This document shows, one piece after another, positions 53,967 to 61,698 of a stretch of 64,000 nucleotides of DNA. The notes below the pieces were generated by a model. That model searched no databases and was not told where the DNA came from. It worked only from the letters and a program-made list of their open reading frames with translations. Source of the stretch: Pseudomonas fontis (GTDB taxonomy: Bacteria > Pseudomonadota > Gammaproteobacteria > Pseudomonadales > Pseudomonadaceae); assembly GCF_028656955.1 (NCBI RefSeq), contig NZ_JAMDGY010000007.1:56771-120770 (forward strand). The letters run 5' to 3'. The translations under genes were made by a program, and so were the position numbers. Position 1 is the stretch's first letter. The number at the start of each line of letters is the position of its first letter.

Positions 53967-54692
53967 TCAGGCCGAAGTGTGGGGTTTGTGCGCAATGAAA
54001 CGCATCATCCATTCGGCCACGGTGCTGCCCTGGTGTTCCTCGCTCAGGCTGTTGACGCCGTTGCGGTAAACCTTGTCACCCAGGCTCTCCTTGCGCAGTT
54101 CAAGCAGCGCGCGCGAGTAGTCGTGGATGAATTCCGGGTGGCCCTGGAAGCACAGCACCTGATCGCCGATGTGGTACGCGGCAAATTGGCAGAAATCGCT
54201 GGAGGCGATCACCGTGGCGTTTTCTGGCAGGCGGGTGACCTGGTCCTGGTGGCTGATCAGCAGGGTCAGCTCCTCGACCTGAGGGTTCATCCATGGCGCC
54301 TTGGCGTTCATCACGTAGCGGTGGGTGCCCACGCCCCAGCCCTGGGTTGCGCGCTCGGTCTTGCCGCCGAGCAATAGCGCCAGCAACTGGTGGCCGAAGC
54401 ACACGCCCAGCAGCTTGTCGCCGCGCTGGTAGCGATCCAGCAGGAATACCTTGAGTTTCTCGATCCACGGATCTCCGCCAAACGAGTCGGCCTTGCTGCC
54501 CGTCACCAGGTAGGCATCGAATACCTGGTCCTCCGTTGGGTACACGCCCGTCACCACGTTGTAGACATCGAAATCAGCGGCAATTGGCTGGCGGGAGAAC
54601 AACTGCTCGAACATCCGTCCGTAGCCCTGATACTGATCTACCAGCTCAGGTCGCAGGACGTCGGTTTCCAGGATGCAGATGCGTAACGACAT
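53967..54692 (-). CDS. Class I glutamine amidotransferase-like protein
   Basis: 241 residues. The nucleophile C98 lies in GVCFGHQLLA; the histidine and glutamate of the triad are in QGHPEFIHDY near residue 185. A stand-alone GATase1 protein of the GMP synthase-like subgroup, perhaps a gamma-glutamyl hydrolase; the substrate is unknown. Convergent with the CorA-type gene (9-bp gap). Confidence 0.88.
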   Translation of the reverse strand: MSLRICILETDVLRPELVDQYQGYGRMFEQLFSRQPIAADFDVYNVVTGVYPTEDQVFDAYLVTGSKADSFGGDPWIEKLKVFLLDRYQRGDKLLGVCFGHQLLALLLGGKTERATQGWGVGTHRYVMNAKAPWMNPQVEELTLLISHQDQVTRLPENATVIASSDFCQFAAYHIGDQVLCFQGHPEFIHDYSRALLELRKESLGDKVYRNGVNSLSEEHQGSTVAEWMMRFIAHKPHTSA

Positions 54693-55059
54693 AGATTTAG
54701 TCCTGAACGACAGAAGGCGGAAATGCCCCGTAGAGCCTGCCGCGAAAGGCCGCTGTAAGCAATAGCGGAGTCGGACGAACGGTCATCGGCACGGGATCCC
54801 ACCTTGTCACAAAGCAACACGTCTAGCTGGCCGGATTCTCCCTGGATGGCAATGGGCCTCATAGCCATTTCAAAGGACAAGAAATATATAAAGATTAAAG
54901 CGTTCTAAAACGTAGGTGACGTTGACCCTAAGGTTAGTTGTATACCGAATAGGTAGCAGGCTCGGGGCATAAGGGCTGCAGACCCTTTTCATGTGTTCCG
55001 GCCCCTGGACAAGGACGCCATTCGGCAATCAGGAATAACAACAAAAAAGGCAGTCAGCC
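54693..55059. other. Intergenic region without a recognised gene
   Basis: 367 bases between the divergent amidotransferase and the small peptide gene. The stretch 54880-54950 is AT-rich (AAGAAATATATAAAG) and holds TTGACC followed by TATACC at short spacing, so promoters are likely here but cannot be fixed by eye. Confidence 0.4.
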
Positions 55060-55155
55060 ATGTTCAAACAACCCAAAGTACGTCAGGCCGGGCTTATCCT
55101 CTTCGCCACGACCCTGCTGTTGATTCTGCCGAACCTGACACGCCTGTTCGGCTGA
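55060..55155 (+). CDS. 31-residue membrane peptide
   Basis: MFKQPKVRQAGLILFATTLL is followed by LILPNLTRLFG: a basic head, one membrane span and a short tail. A weak AAGG site lies 10 nt upstream. The lysine/arginine-rich start and codon use look like a real gene, 78 bp before a cytochrome c gene. No family is named; it could be an accessory subunit of a respiratory complex. Confidence 0.5.
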   Translation: MFKQPKVRQAGLILFATTLLLILPNLTRLFG

Positions 55156-55233
55156 ACGGCATGCCTCACTCCCTTTACAGTGGCACGCCTTCACGGGTGT
55201 ATGCTGCCGACCTTTATGGTTGGAGACCTGCCC

Positions 55234-56034
55234 ATGCGCCGAAGCCTCGCCCTGCTGTGTGTGCTGCTGAGCCTGCCGTTGCAGGCCGCGCAATTGACCC
55301 TCGAGCTGGGCAACGCTAGCCGCCAGTGGCAAACCGCCGAGCTGCTGCAGCACCCTCTGGCGCAAGACCTGCGCATTGATAACGACGTTTCCTACAAAAA
55401 AACCATGCATTACCGCGCGGTGCCGTTGGCTGCGTTGCTGAAAGGGGTGCAGCCGTCAGACCATCTTCAGGCGGTGGCGCTGGATGGTTTCGCGGCCGAG
55501 ATGCCTGCTGAGCCGCTGCTCAAGAGCGGCCCGGCGCGCGCCTGGATTGCCGTGGAAGACCCTGCCGCCCCGTGGCCTGCGTTGGGCCCGGACAAGCCGG
55601 GGGCCGGGCCGTTCTATCTGGTCTGGACCAACCCCGAGGCTGGCAAGATCAGCCCGGAACAGTGGCCGTTCCAGGTGGCGACCATCAGGCGCCTGGCGCC
55701 GGTTGCCGAGCGTTTTCCGGCGCTGTTGCCGGCGCCGCAGTTGGCGGCGGGTGATCCGGTCAACCGGGGGTTTGCGCTGTTCCAGAAGAACTGCCTGGCT
55801 TGTCACCGTCTCAATGGCGCCGGCGATGCCCAGTTCGGCCCGGATTTGAACCTGCCCTACAACCCCACGGAGTACTTTCAGCCGGCCTTCCTGCGCCGCC
55901 TGATCCGCGACCCGCAGAGCCTGCGTCAATGGCCGCAGGCGAAGATGCCGGCGTTTACCGAGAATGTGCTGAGTGATGGCGAGTTGGATGACCTGTTGGC
56001 TTACCTGGCGCATATGGCCACGCGTAAACCCTGA
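55234..56034 (+). CDS. Periplasmic c-type cytochrome with an N-terminal domain
   Basis: 266 residues from the ATG at 55234 (GGAG 8 nt upstream). Signal peptide RRSLALLCVLLSLPLQAA. Residues 20-160 form a domain resembling molybdopterin-type sulfite-oxidase-like folds (YRAVPLAALLKGV, DGFAAEMP), without a visible cofactor cysteine. The C-terminal part is a mono-haem cytochrome c: CLACH with C187, C190 and H191, and a probable Met ligand in AKMPAFTENVLSDGE. Electron partner unknown. Confidence 0.85.
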   Translation: MRRSLALLCVLLSLPLQAAQLTLELGNASRQWQTAELLQHPLAQDLRIDNDVSYKKTMHYRAVPLAALLKGVQPSDHLQAVALDGFAAEMPAEPLLKSGPARAWIAVEDPAAPWPALGPDKPGAGPFYLVWTNPEAGKISPEQWPFQVATIRRLAPVAERFPALLPAPQLAAGDPVNRGFALFQKNCLACHRLNGAGDAQFGPDLNLPYNPTEYFQPAFLRRLIRDPQSLRQWPQAKMPAFTENVLSDGELDDLLAYLAHMATRKP

Positions 56035-56035
56035 A

Positions 56036-57445
56036 GCGCTGTGGGAGCGGGCCTTGTCCCGCGATCGAGTGCGCAGCGCTCGCAAAACCTGCTGACCGAG
56101 TCGAACTGATACACCGCGCTTGCCGGATTTACTGCCGCTTCGCGCCAGATCGCGGGCAAAGCCCGCTCCCACACAAATCCTGCGCGCTGCACCTACCTCT
56201 GTGGGAGCGGGCCTTGTCCCGCGATCGAGTGCGCAGCGCTCGCCAAACCTGCTGGCCGGATCAAACTGATACACCGCGCTTGCCGAATTTACTGCCGCTT
56301 CGCACCAGATCGCGGGCAAAGCCCGCTCCCACACAAATCCTGCGCGCTGCGCCTAGCTCTGTGGGAGTGGGCCTTGTCCCGCGATCGAGTGCGCAGCGCT
56401 CGCCAAACCTGCTGGCCGAGTCAAACTGATACACCGCACTTGCCGAATTTACTGCCGCTTCGCGCCAGATCGCGGGACTAGCCCGCTCCCACAAAAATCC
56501 TGCGCGCTGCACCTACCTCTGTGGGAGCGGGCTGGTCCCGCGATCGAGTGCGCAGCGCTCGCCAAACCTGCTGGCCGAGTCGAACTGATACACCGCGCTT
56601 GCCGAATTTACTGCCGCTTCGCGCCAGATCGCGGGACTAGCCCGCTCCCACAAAAATCCTGCGCGCTGCACCTAGCTCTGTGGGAGTGGGCCTTGTCCCG
56701 CGATCGAGTGCGCAGCGCTCGCCAAACCTGCTGGCCGGGTCGAACTGATACACCGCGCTTGCCGAATTTACTGCCGCTTCGCGCCAGATCGCGGGCAAAG
56801 CCCGCTCCCACAAAAATCCTGCGTGCTGCACCTAGCTCTGTGGGAGTGGGCCTTGTCCCGCGATCGAGTGCGCAGCGCTCGCCAAACCTGCTGGCCGGGT
56901 CGAACTGATACACCGCGCTTACCGAATTTACTGCCGCTTCGCGCCAGATCGCTGGACTAGCCCGCTCCCACAAAAATCCTGCGCGCTGCGCCTACCTCTG
57001 TGGGAGCGGGCCTTGTCCCGCGATCGAGTGCGCAGCGCTCGCCAAACCTGCTGGCCGAGTCGGACTGATACACCGCGCTTGCCAAATTTACTGCCGCTTC
57101 GCGCCAGATCGCGGGACTAGCCCGCTCCCACAAAAATCCTGCGTGCTGCGCCTATCTCTGTGGGAGCGGGCCTTGTCCCGCGATCGAGTGCGCAGCGCTC
57201 GCCAAACCTGCTGGCCGGGTCGAACTGATACACCGCGCTTGCCGAATTTACTGCCGCTTCGCGCCAGATCGCGGGCAAAGCCCGCTCCCACAAAAATCCT
57301 GCGTGCTGCACCTATCTCTGTGGGAGCGGGCCTTGTCCCGCGATCGAGTGCGCAGCGCTCGCAAAACCTGCTGACCGAGTCGAACTGATACACCGCGCTT
57401 GCCGAATTTACTGACACAAATCCTGCGCGCTGTACCTACCTCTGT
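56036..57445. repeat. Tandem array of nine BIME units (about 160 bp each)
   Basis: Units start GTGGGAGCGGGCCTTGTCCC at 56041, 56201, 56361, 56521, 56680, 56840, 57000, 57160 and 57320, with a tenth truncated head at 57443. Each unit holds two REP elements facing each other (GCGGGCCTTGTCCCGCGATC, and GATCGCGGGCAAAGCCCGCT) plus a fixed 90-bp middle (CGCTCGCCAAACCTGCTGGC ... TTACTGCCGCTTCGC). Copies differ at few sites (GCAAAG or ACTAG in the second hairpin). The ninth copy lacks its second REP. Open frames inside repeat with the period and are not genes. Confidence 0.95.
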
Positions 57446-57462
57446 GGGGGCCGGTAGATGCC

Positions 57463-58260
57463 TTATTGCTGCTGTGCCTGCAAGGTCGGGGTGACCAGGA
57501 CGCTGGCGTGCATCTGCTCATACCCTCCTCCACGCCGCATGCCCCGCACCGGGCAGGCATCCAGGTAATCCAGGCCCACCGCCAACTTCAGGTGGCGCTC
57601 CGGCAAAGCCAATTGATTAGTCACATCAAAACTGTACCAGGCACCCTCCAACCAAGCCTCAGCCCAGGCATGGCTGGCCATGTGCTGGCTGTCGTTGTCG
57701 AACAGATAACCGGACACATAACGCGCCGGCACCCCCAAACTGCGACTACAGGCCAGGAAGGCATGTGCATGGTCCTGGCAAACCCCCGCCCCTCCGGCAA
57801 ACGCTTGCGCCGCACTGGTATCAACAGCCGTGCTACCAGGGCGATAAAGCATCCGCTCATGCAACGCCGCCATCAGGTCGATCAGCGCGCCACGGTCACG
57901 GCGCGGCCCACAATGCTGGCCGGCAAAATGGCGCAAGGCATCATCCGCTTCGGTCAACCGGGTAAAGCGCAAAAACGGCAGCGGCGACTGCGTGTCATGC
58001 TCAGCTTCACAGGTCGGGTCGATCTCCACCTGGCCGCGCGCCGAGATGATCAAGTCGGCATGCGGCTCCTCCAGGCTGAGCACATGCAGAATATTGCCGA
58101 ACGGATCGCGCTGGGCCCGCACCGGGCGCGGCAGGTCCAGCGCCCAGCACAACACCTGCTGGCGTTCATTGTCCGGCGGGGTAAGGCGCAGGTACTGGAT
58201 GCTGGTGCGAACCTGGTCTTCATAGTGGTAGGCGGTTTCGTGGCTGATCGTCAGTCTCAT
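57463..58260 (-). CDS. Transglutaminase-like cysteine peptidase-fold protein
   Basis: 265 residues. Bacterial transglutaminase N-terminal beta domain (TISHETAYHYEDQVRTSIQY) then the core with the triad C161 (GAGVCQDHAHA), H197 (ASHAWAEAWL) and D212 (FDVTNQ). It ends a three-gene operon with the alpha-E and ATP-grasp genes, whose start and stop codons overlap or nearly touch. The set is common in proteobacteria; a peptide-ligating or cleaving pathway is suspected, the product unknown. Confidence 0.92.
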   Translation of the reverse strand: MRLTISHETAYHYEDQVRTSIQYLRLTPPDNERQQVLCWALDLPRPVRAQRDPFGNILHVLSLEEPHADLIISARGQVEIDPTCEAEHDTQSPLPFLRFTRLTEADDALRHFAGQHCGPRRDRGALIDLMAALHERMLYRPGSTAVDTSAAQAFAGGAGVCQDHAHAFLACSRSLGVPARYVSGYLFDNDSQHMASHAWAEAWLEGAWYSFDVTNQLALPERHLKLAVGLDYLDACPVRGMRRGGGYEQMHASVLVTPTLQAQQQ

Positions 58261-59207
58261 ATGACCTCCAAGTAGGCATGGTGGATGGCGTTGCCCAGCT
58301 CACGCACCAGCGGGATGTAGTCGTTCAGCCAGGGGTGCAGGCCCGCAGCAAGAATTTCGTCAATGCCGGTGTAGCGCAAGCGTGCGTCCACCTCGGCGGC
58401 CAGGCGCTGGGCCGGGCGGCCGTTGGCGCCCGGCAGGCTGGCGAGAATCTGGTCGATCTCCTCGGTGCAAGCACGCAAGGACCGCGGCACATCGGCACGC
58501 AGCAGCAACAGCTCCGCCACATGCCGGGCGGCCGGCGCATCACGGTAGATTTCGGTATAGGCCTCGAACGAGGACAGCGCGCGGAGCAAGGCGCTCCATT
58601 CGTAATACCCGCGCGCCGAACTGTCACTGACCGCCTCGGCCTCATCCCCGAGCATTTCGTAACGCGCATCGAGCAAGCGCAAGGTGTTGTCGGCACGCTC
58701 GATGAAGGTGCCCAGGCGAATGAAGCGGAACGCATCGTTGCGCATGATGGTGCCGTAGGTGGCACCACGGAACAGGTGCGAACGCTCCTTGATCCACTCG
58801 CAGAAACGGCTCATGCCGTAGCGCCCCAGGCCCTGCTCGGCAATGCCGCGTATCTCCAGCCAGGTGGCGTTGATGTTCTCCCACATGTCGGCGGTGATCT
58901 TCCCGCGTACCGCGTGGGCACTGGCCCGCGCCGCGCCCAGGCAGCTGTAGATGCTGGCCGGGTTCTCCGGGTCGAGGGCGAAGAAATGCAGCAGGCGCTC
59001 GGCGTGCAACTTGCCGTGGCGCTCGAGATAATCCTCCAGCGTGCCGGTGATCATCAGCGGCATGGCCATTTCATCCAGGCCGTCACTGCGCCCGTCTTGC
59101 GGCATCAGCGACAGCGAATAACTGACATCGAGCATCCGCGCGAGGTTTTCCGCACGCTCCAGGTAACGCGACATCCAGTACAGGTCCGAGGCGGTTCTAC
59201 TCAACAT
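58257..59207 (-). CDS. Alpha-E domain protein
   Basis: 316 residues, all helical. The N-terminus MLSRTASDLYWMSRYLERAE is the family mark; the repeated RADNTLRLLDARYEML and ERAENLARMLDVSYSL segments are typical. Genes of this family always accompany circularly permuted ATP-grasp and transglutaminase genes, as here (4-nt overlap downstream, 3 bp upstream). No biochemical role is established. Confidence 0.93.
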   Translation of the reverse strand: MLSRTASDLYWMSRYLERAENLARMLDVSYSLSLMPQDGRSDGLDEMAMPLMITGTLEDYLERHGKLHAERLLHFFALDPENPASIYSCLGAARASAHAVRGKITADMWENINATWLEIRGIAEQGLGRYGMSRFCEWIKERSHLFRGATYGTIMRNDAFRFIRLGTFIERADNTLRLLDARYEMLGDEAEAVSDSSARGYYEWSALLRALSSFEAYTEIYRDAPAARHVAELLLLRADVPRSLRACTEEIDQILASLPGANGRPAQRLAAEVDARLRYTGIDEILAAGLHPWLNDYIPLVRELGNAIHHAYLEVI

Positions 59208-59210
59208 GAT

Positions 59211-60620
59211 TCAATCCTCGACTACCCAGGTGTCCTTGGTGCCACCACCCTGGGATGAGTTCACCACCAGGGAACCTTCGCGCAGCGCCACGCGGGTCAG
59301 GCCGCCCGGCACCACACGGGTTTCACGACCCGACAGCACGAACGGGCGCAGGTCGATATGGCGTGGCGCAATGCCGTTCTCGACAAAGGTCGGGCAAGTC
59401 GACAACGACAGCGTCGGTTGGGCGATATAGGCCGCCGGCCGCGCCTTGATGCGCTGGGCGAACGCCTCGATCTCGGCCTTGGTCGAGGCCGGCCCGACGA
59501 GCATGCCGTAGCCCCCGGAGCCCTGGGTTTCCTTGACCACCAGCTCCGGTAGATGCGCCAGCACGTGGGACAGTTCCTCCGGTTTGCGGCACTGCCAGGT
59601 CGGCACGTTCTTGAGGATCGGCTCTTCGTCGAGGTAAAAGCGGATCATGTCGGTGACATAGGGGTAGATCGACTTGTCGTCCGCCACCCCGGTGCCGATG
59701 GCATTGGCCAGCACCACATTGCCGCAGCGATAAGCCGAGAGCAGGCCTGGCACGCCAAGCATCGAGTCGGGGTTGAAGGCCAGCGGGTCGAGGAACGCAT
59801 CGTCGAGGCGCCGGTAGATGACATCAACGGCCTTGGGCCCGTCGGTGGTGCGCATGAACACCCGCTCATCGCGCACGAACAAGTCGGCGCCCTCCACCAG
59901 CTCCACGCCCATTTCACGGGCAAGGAAGGCATGCTCGAAGAACGCGCTGTTGAAGCGCCCAGGCGTCAGCACCACGACACTGGGGTCGTCCAGCGGGCTG
60001 GCACTTTTCAGGGTGTCGAGCAGCAGGTTCGGGTAATGGTCGATGGGCGCGATGCGCTGGGCCGCGAACAACTCGGGGAACAGGCGCATCATCATCTTGC
60101 GGTCTTCAAGCATGTAGCTCACGCCGCTGGGCGTGCGCAGGTTGTCTTCCAGCACGTAGTAGCTGCCATCGCCATCACGCACCAGGTCGACCCCGGAAAT
60201 ATGCGCGTAGAGGCCCCGGTGCAGGTCCAGGCCCTGCATGGCCAGCTGGTATTGCTCGTTGGCCAGCACCTGTTCCGCCGGGATGATCCCGGCCTTGAGG
60301 ATGCGTTGGTCGTGATAGAGGTCGGCGAGGAACAGGTTCAGCGCCTTGACCCGCTGGATGCAACCCTTCTCCACCACCCGCCATTCACTGGCCGGGATGG
60401 CCCGCGGGATGGTGTCGAAGGGGATCAGCCGCTCAGTGCCCTGCTCATCGCCATACAAGGTGAAGGTGATACCGGCGCGATGGAACAGCAGGTCGGCCTC
60501 GCGCCGACGCTGCGCGAGCAGCTCTGGCGGGGTATTGGCCAACCAGCGGGCGAATTCCCGGTAATGCGGACGGAGCTGGCCGTCAGCGGCGTACATCTCA
60601 TCATAAAAGGTGCGGATCAT
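59211..60620 (-). CDS. Circularly permuted ATP-grasp type 2 protein
   Basis: 469 residues from the ATG at 60620 (AAGGAG 6 nt upstream); the open frame to 60719 is not needed. Family segments: FYDEMYAADGQLRPHYREFA, GTERLIPFDTIPRAIPASEW, RDGDGSYYVLEDNLRTPSGV and SYMLEDRKMM, and the glycine-rich KETQGSGGYGMLVGP. It is thought to form amide bonds in an unknown peptide-modifying pathway with its two partners. Confidence 0.94.
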   Translation of the reverse strand: MIRTFYDEMYAADGQLRPHYREFARWLANTPPELLAQRRREADLLFHRAGITFTLYGDEQGTERLIPFDTIPRAIPASEWRVVEKGCIQRVKALNLFLADLYHDQRILKAGIIPAEQVLANEQYQLAMQGLDLHRGLYAHISGVDLVRDGDGSYYVLEDNLRTPSGVSYMLEDRKMMMRLFPELFAAQRIAPIDHYPNLLLDTLKSASPLDDPSVVVLTPGRFNSAFFEHAFLAREMGVELVEGADLFVRDERVFMRTTDGPKAVDVIYRRLDDAFLDPLAFNPDSMLGVPGLLSAYRCGNVVLANAIGTGVADDKSIYPYVTDMIRFYLDEEPILKNVPTWQCRKPEELSHVLAHLPELVVKETQGSGGYGMLVGPASTKAEIEAFAQRIKARPAAYIAQPTLSLSTCPTFVENGIAPRHIDLRPFVLSGRETRVVPGGLTRVALREGSLVVNSSQGGGTKDTWVVED

Positions 60621-60795
60621 GCCGAACTCCTTGTCACCCGTGCAACGGTGCTCTCGCAAGCCCCGTGCCAGCGGCATTAACCCTTGATAATCAATTGGTT
60701 GTGAAATGACCGAAAACAACCCGCACCAGTGCGGTGCAGGTTGCCCGTGGGGTTTCAGGCAAACGCTTCATTGCGAAGCGTCGCCTGGGGCGCGT

Positions 60796-61125
60796 TTATG
60801 CCAGGGGGCGTTCCTGCTTGACCCCCCACCCCTGGATTTCCCCACCCAGGGGCGCGATCACCGCTTCGAAGTCCTGCTCGAATTCGCCGATCCCGCCGTA
60901 GGTGGCGTACATGACCTTGCTCAATTCCAAGTGCCAACCTTCGTCGCATTCGCTCACCTGTGCACTGAGCGATTCACCACGAAACTGCCCTGCTGCCCTG
61001 CGCGCCCGCTCCTCGTCCGGGAAAACCGCATAGAACTCAATGGGATGGATTTGCGTGAAATTGAAGCCGCCCTCTTTCATGCGGCGCAACACCGTGCTGC
61101 TGATGTCCTCGTATTGGCTGCTCAT
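60796..61125 (-). CDS. RraB-family protein (ribonuclease E inhibitor-like)
   Basis: 109 residues from the ATG at 61125, 8 nt after GAGGAGG; an in-frame extension to 61536 overlaps the next gene and is rejected. LRRMKEGGFNFTQIHPIEFY, FPDEERARRAAGQFRG, the ECDEGWHLEL strand and a C-terminal GGEIQGWGV fit the RraB domain. E. coli RraB binds RNase E; here the role is inferred. Confidence 0.78.
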   Translation of the reverse strand: MSSQYEDISSTVLRRMKEGGFNFTQIHPIEFYAVFPDEERARRAAGQFRGESLSAQVSECDEGWHLELSKVMYATYGGIGEFEQDFEAVIAPLGGEIQGWGVKQERPLA

Positions 61126-61307
61126 GAATCGTCCTCCTCGTCGCGATGGATAGACTTTCAGTGCGAGACGCACTTGCCCACCACGCGGGACGTGTGTGAG
61201 CAATTCGAGCGGGTGCAGCGGTAGAAAAGCAGGTCCCGGCGAAAAACCGACGACCTTGCTTGCAGCGTAGTGCCTAGAGTGCGACCCCGCCAGCCGGGGC
61301 CTGGGGT

Positions 61308-61544
61308 TCAGGGCTTTTCGTTGATCGCGGTGATTTCGACACCGCTTTCCTTCTTCAGCCATTCGGCGGTGGGGGATGAAACGCGGTCCTGGAAGTCGGT
61401 GAGGTCGAGTTCGTCCATGACAGGATAAAGGCGGGTTCGGATCAGCCGCGCGGCTTGTTCGACGCTGGGCTTGTGCTCGCAGGCGTACGGCAGCGACATG
61501 CGTTCGCCATTCTGGTCCACGAAGGTAATTTCCCATGCTTTCAT
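61308..61544 (-). CDS. Conserved hypothetical protein, 78 residues
   Basis: MKAWEITFVDQNGERMSLPY, CEHKPSVEQAARLIRTRLYP and SGVEITAINEKP give a small alpha/beta protein with a strong GAGGAGACTCCA ribosome site. Function unknown. The 180 bases to the RraB-like gene hold nothing recognised. Confidence 0.78.
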   Translation of the reverse strand: MKAWEITFVDQNGERMSLPYACEHKPSVEQAARLIRTRLYPVMDELDLTDFQDRVSSPTAEWLKKESGVEITAINEKP

Positions 61545-61653
61545 TGGAGTCTCCTCAGTGACGACACTCAGGTGAGTCGGCCTTACCTACCGTTGACCTG
61601 TGGGTGGGGGGAATGTTCAGTTGCGCAGAACCAATGGCCGGCAAAACCACTCA

Positions 61654-61682
61654 CAAAAAAAGAGGCCCGAAGGCCTCTTTTC
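61654..61682 (-). terminator. Intrinsic terminator after the sulfatase-fold gene
   Basis: Minus strand AAAGAGGCC-TTCG-GGCCTCTTT followed by a T run, 17 bases after the stop codon of the gene that ends at 61699. The UUCG tetraloop makes it a very stable hairpin. Confidence 0.93.
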
Positions 61683-61698
61683 ATTCAGTCACCACGGA

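Noticed and set aside
56001..57417. Repeated open frames on both strands in the BIME array (64 to 121 residues)
   Set aside because: They repeat with the 160-bp period, have no ribosome sites, and the same sequence is open in several frames because of its composition.
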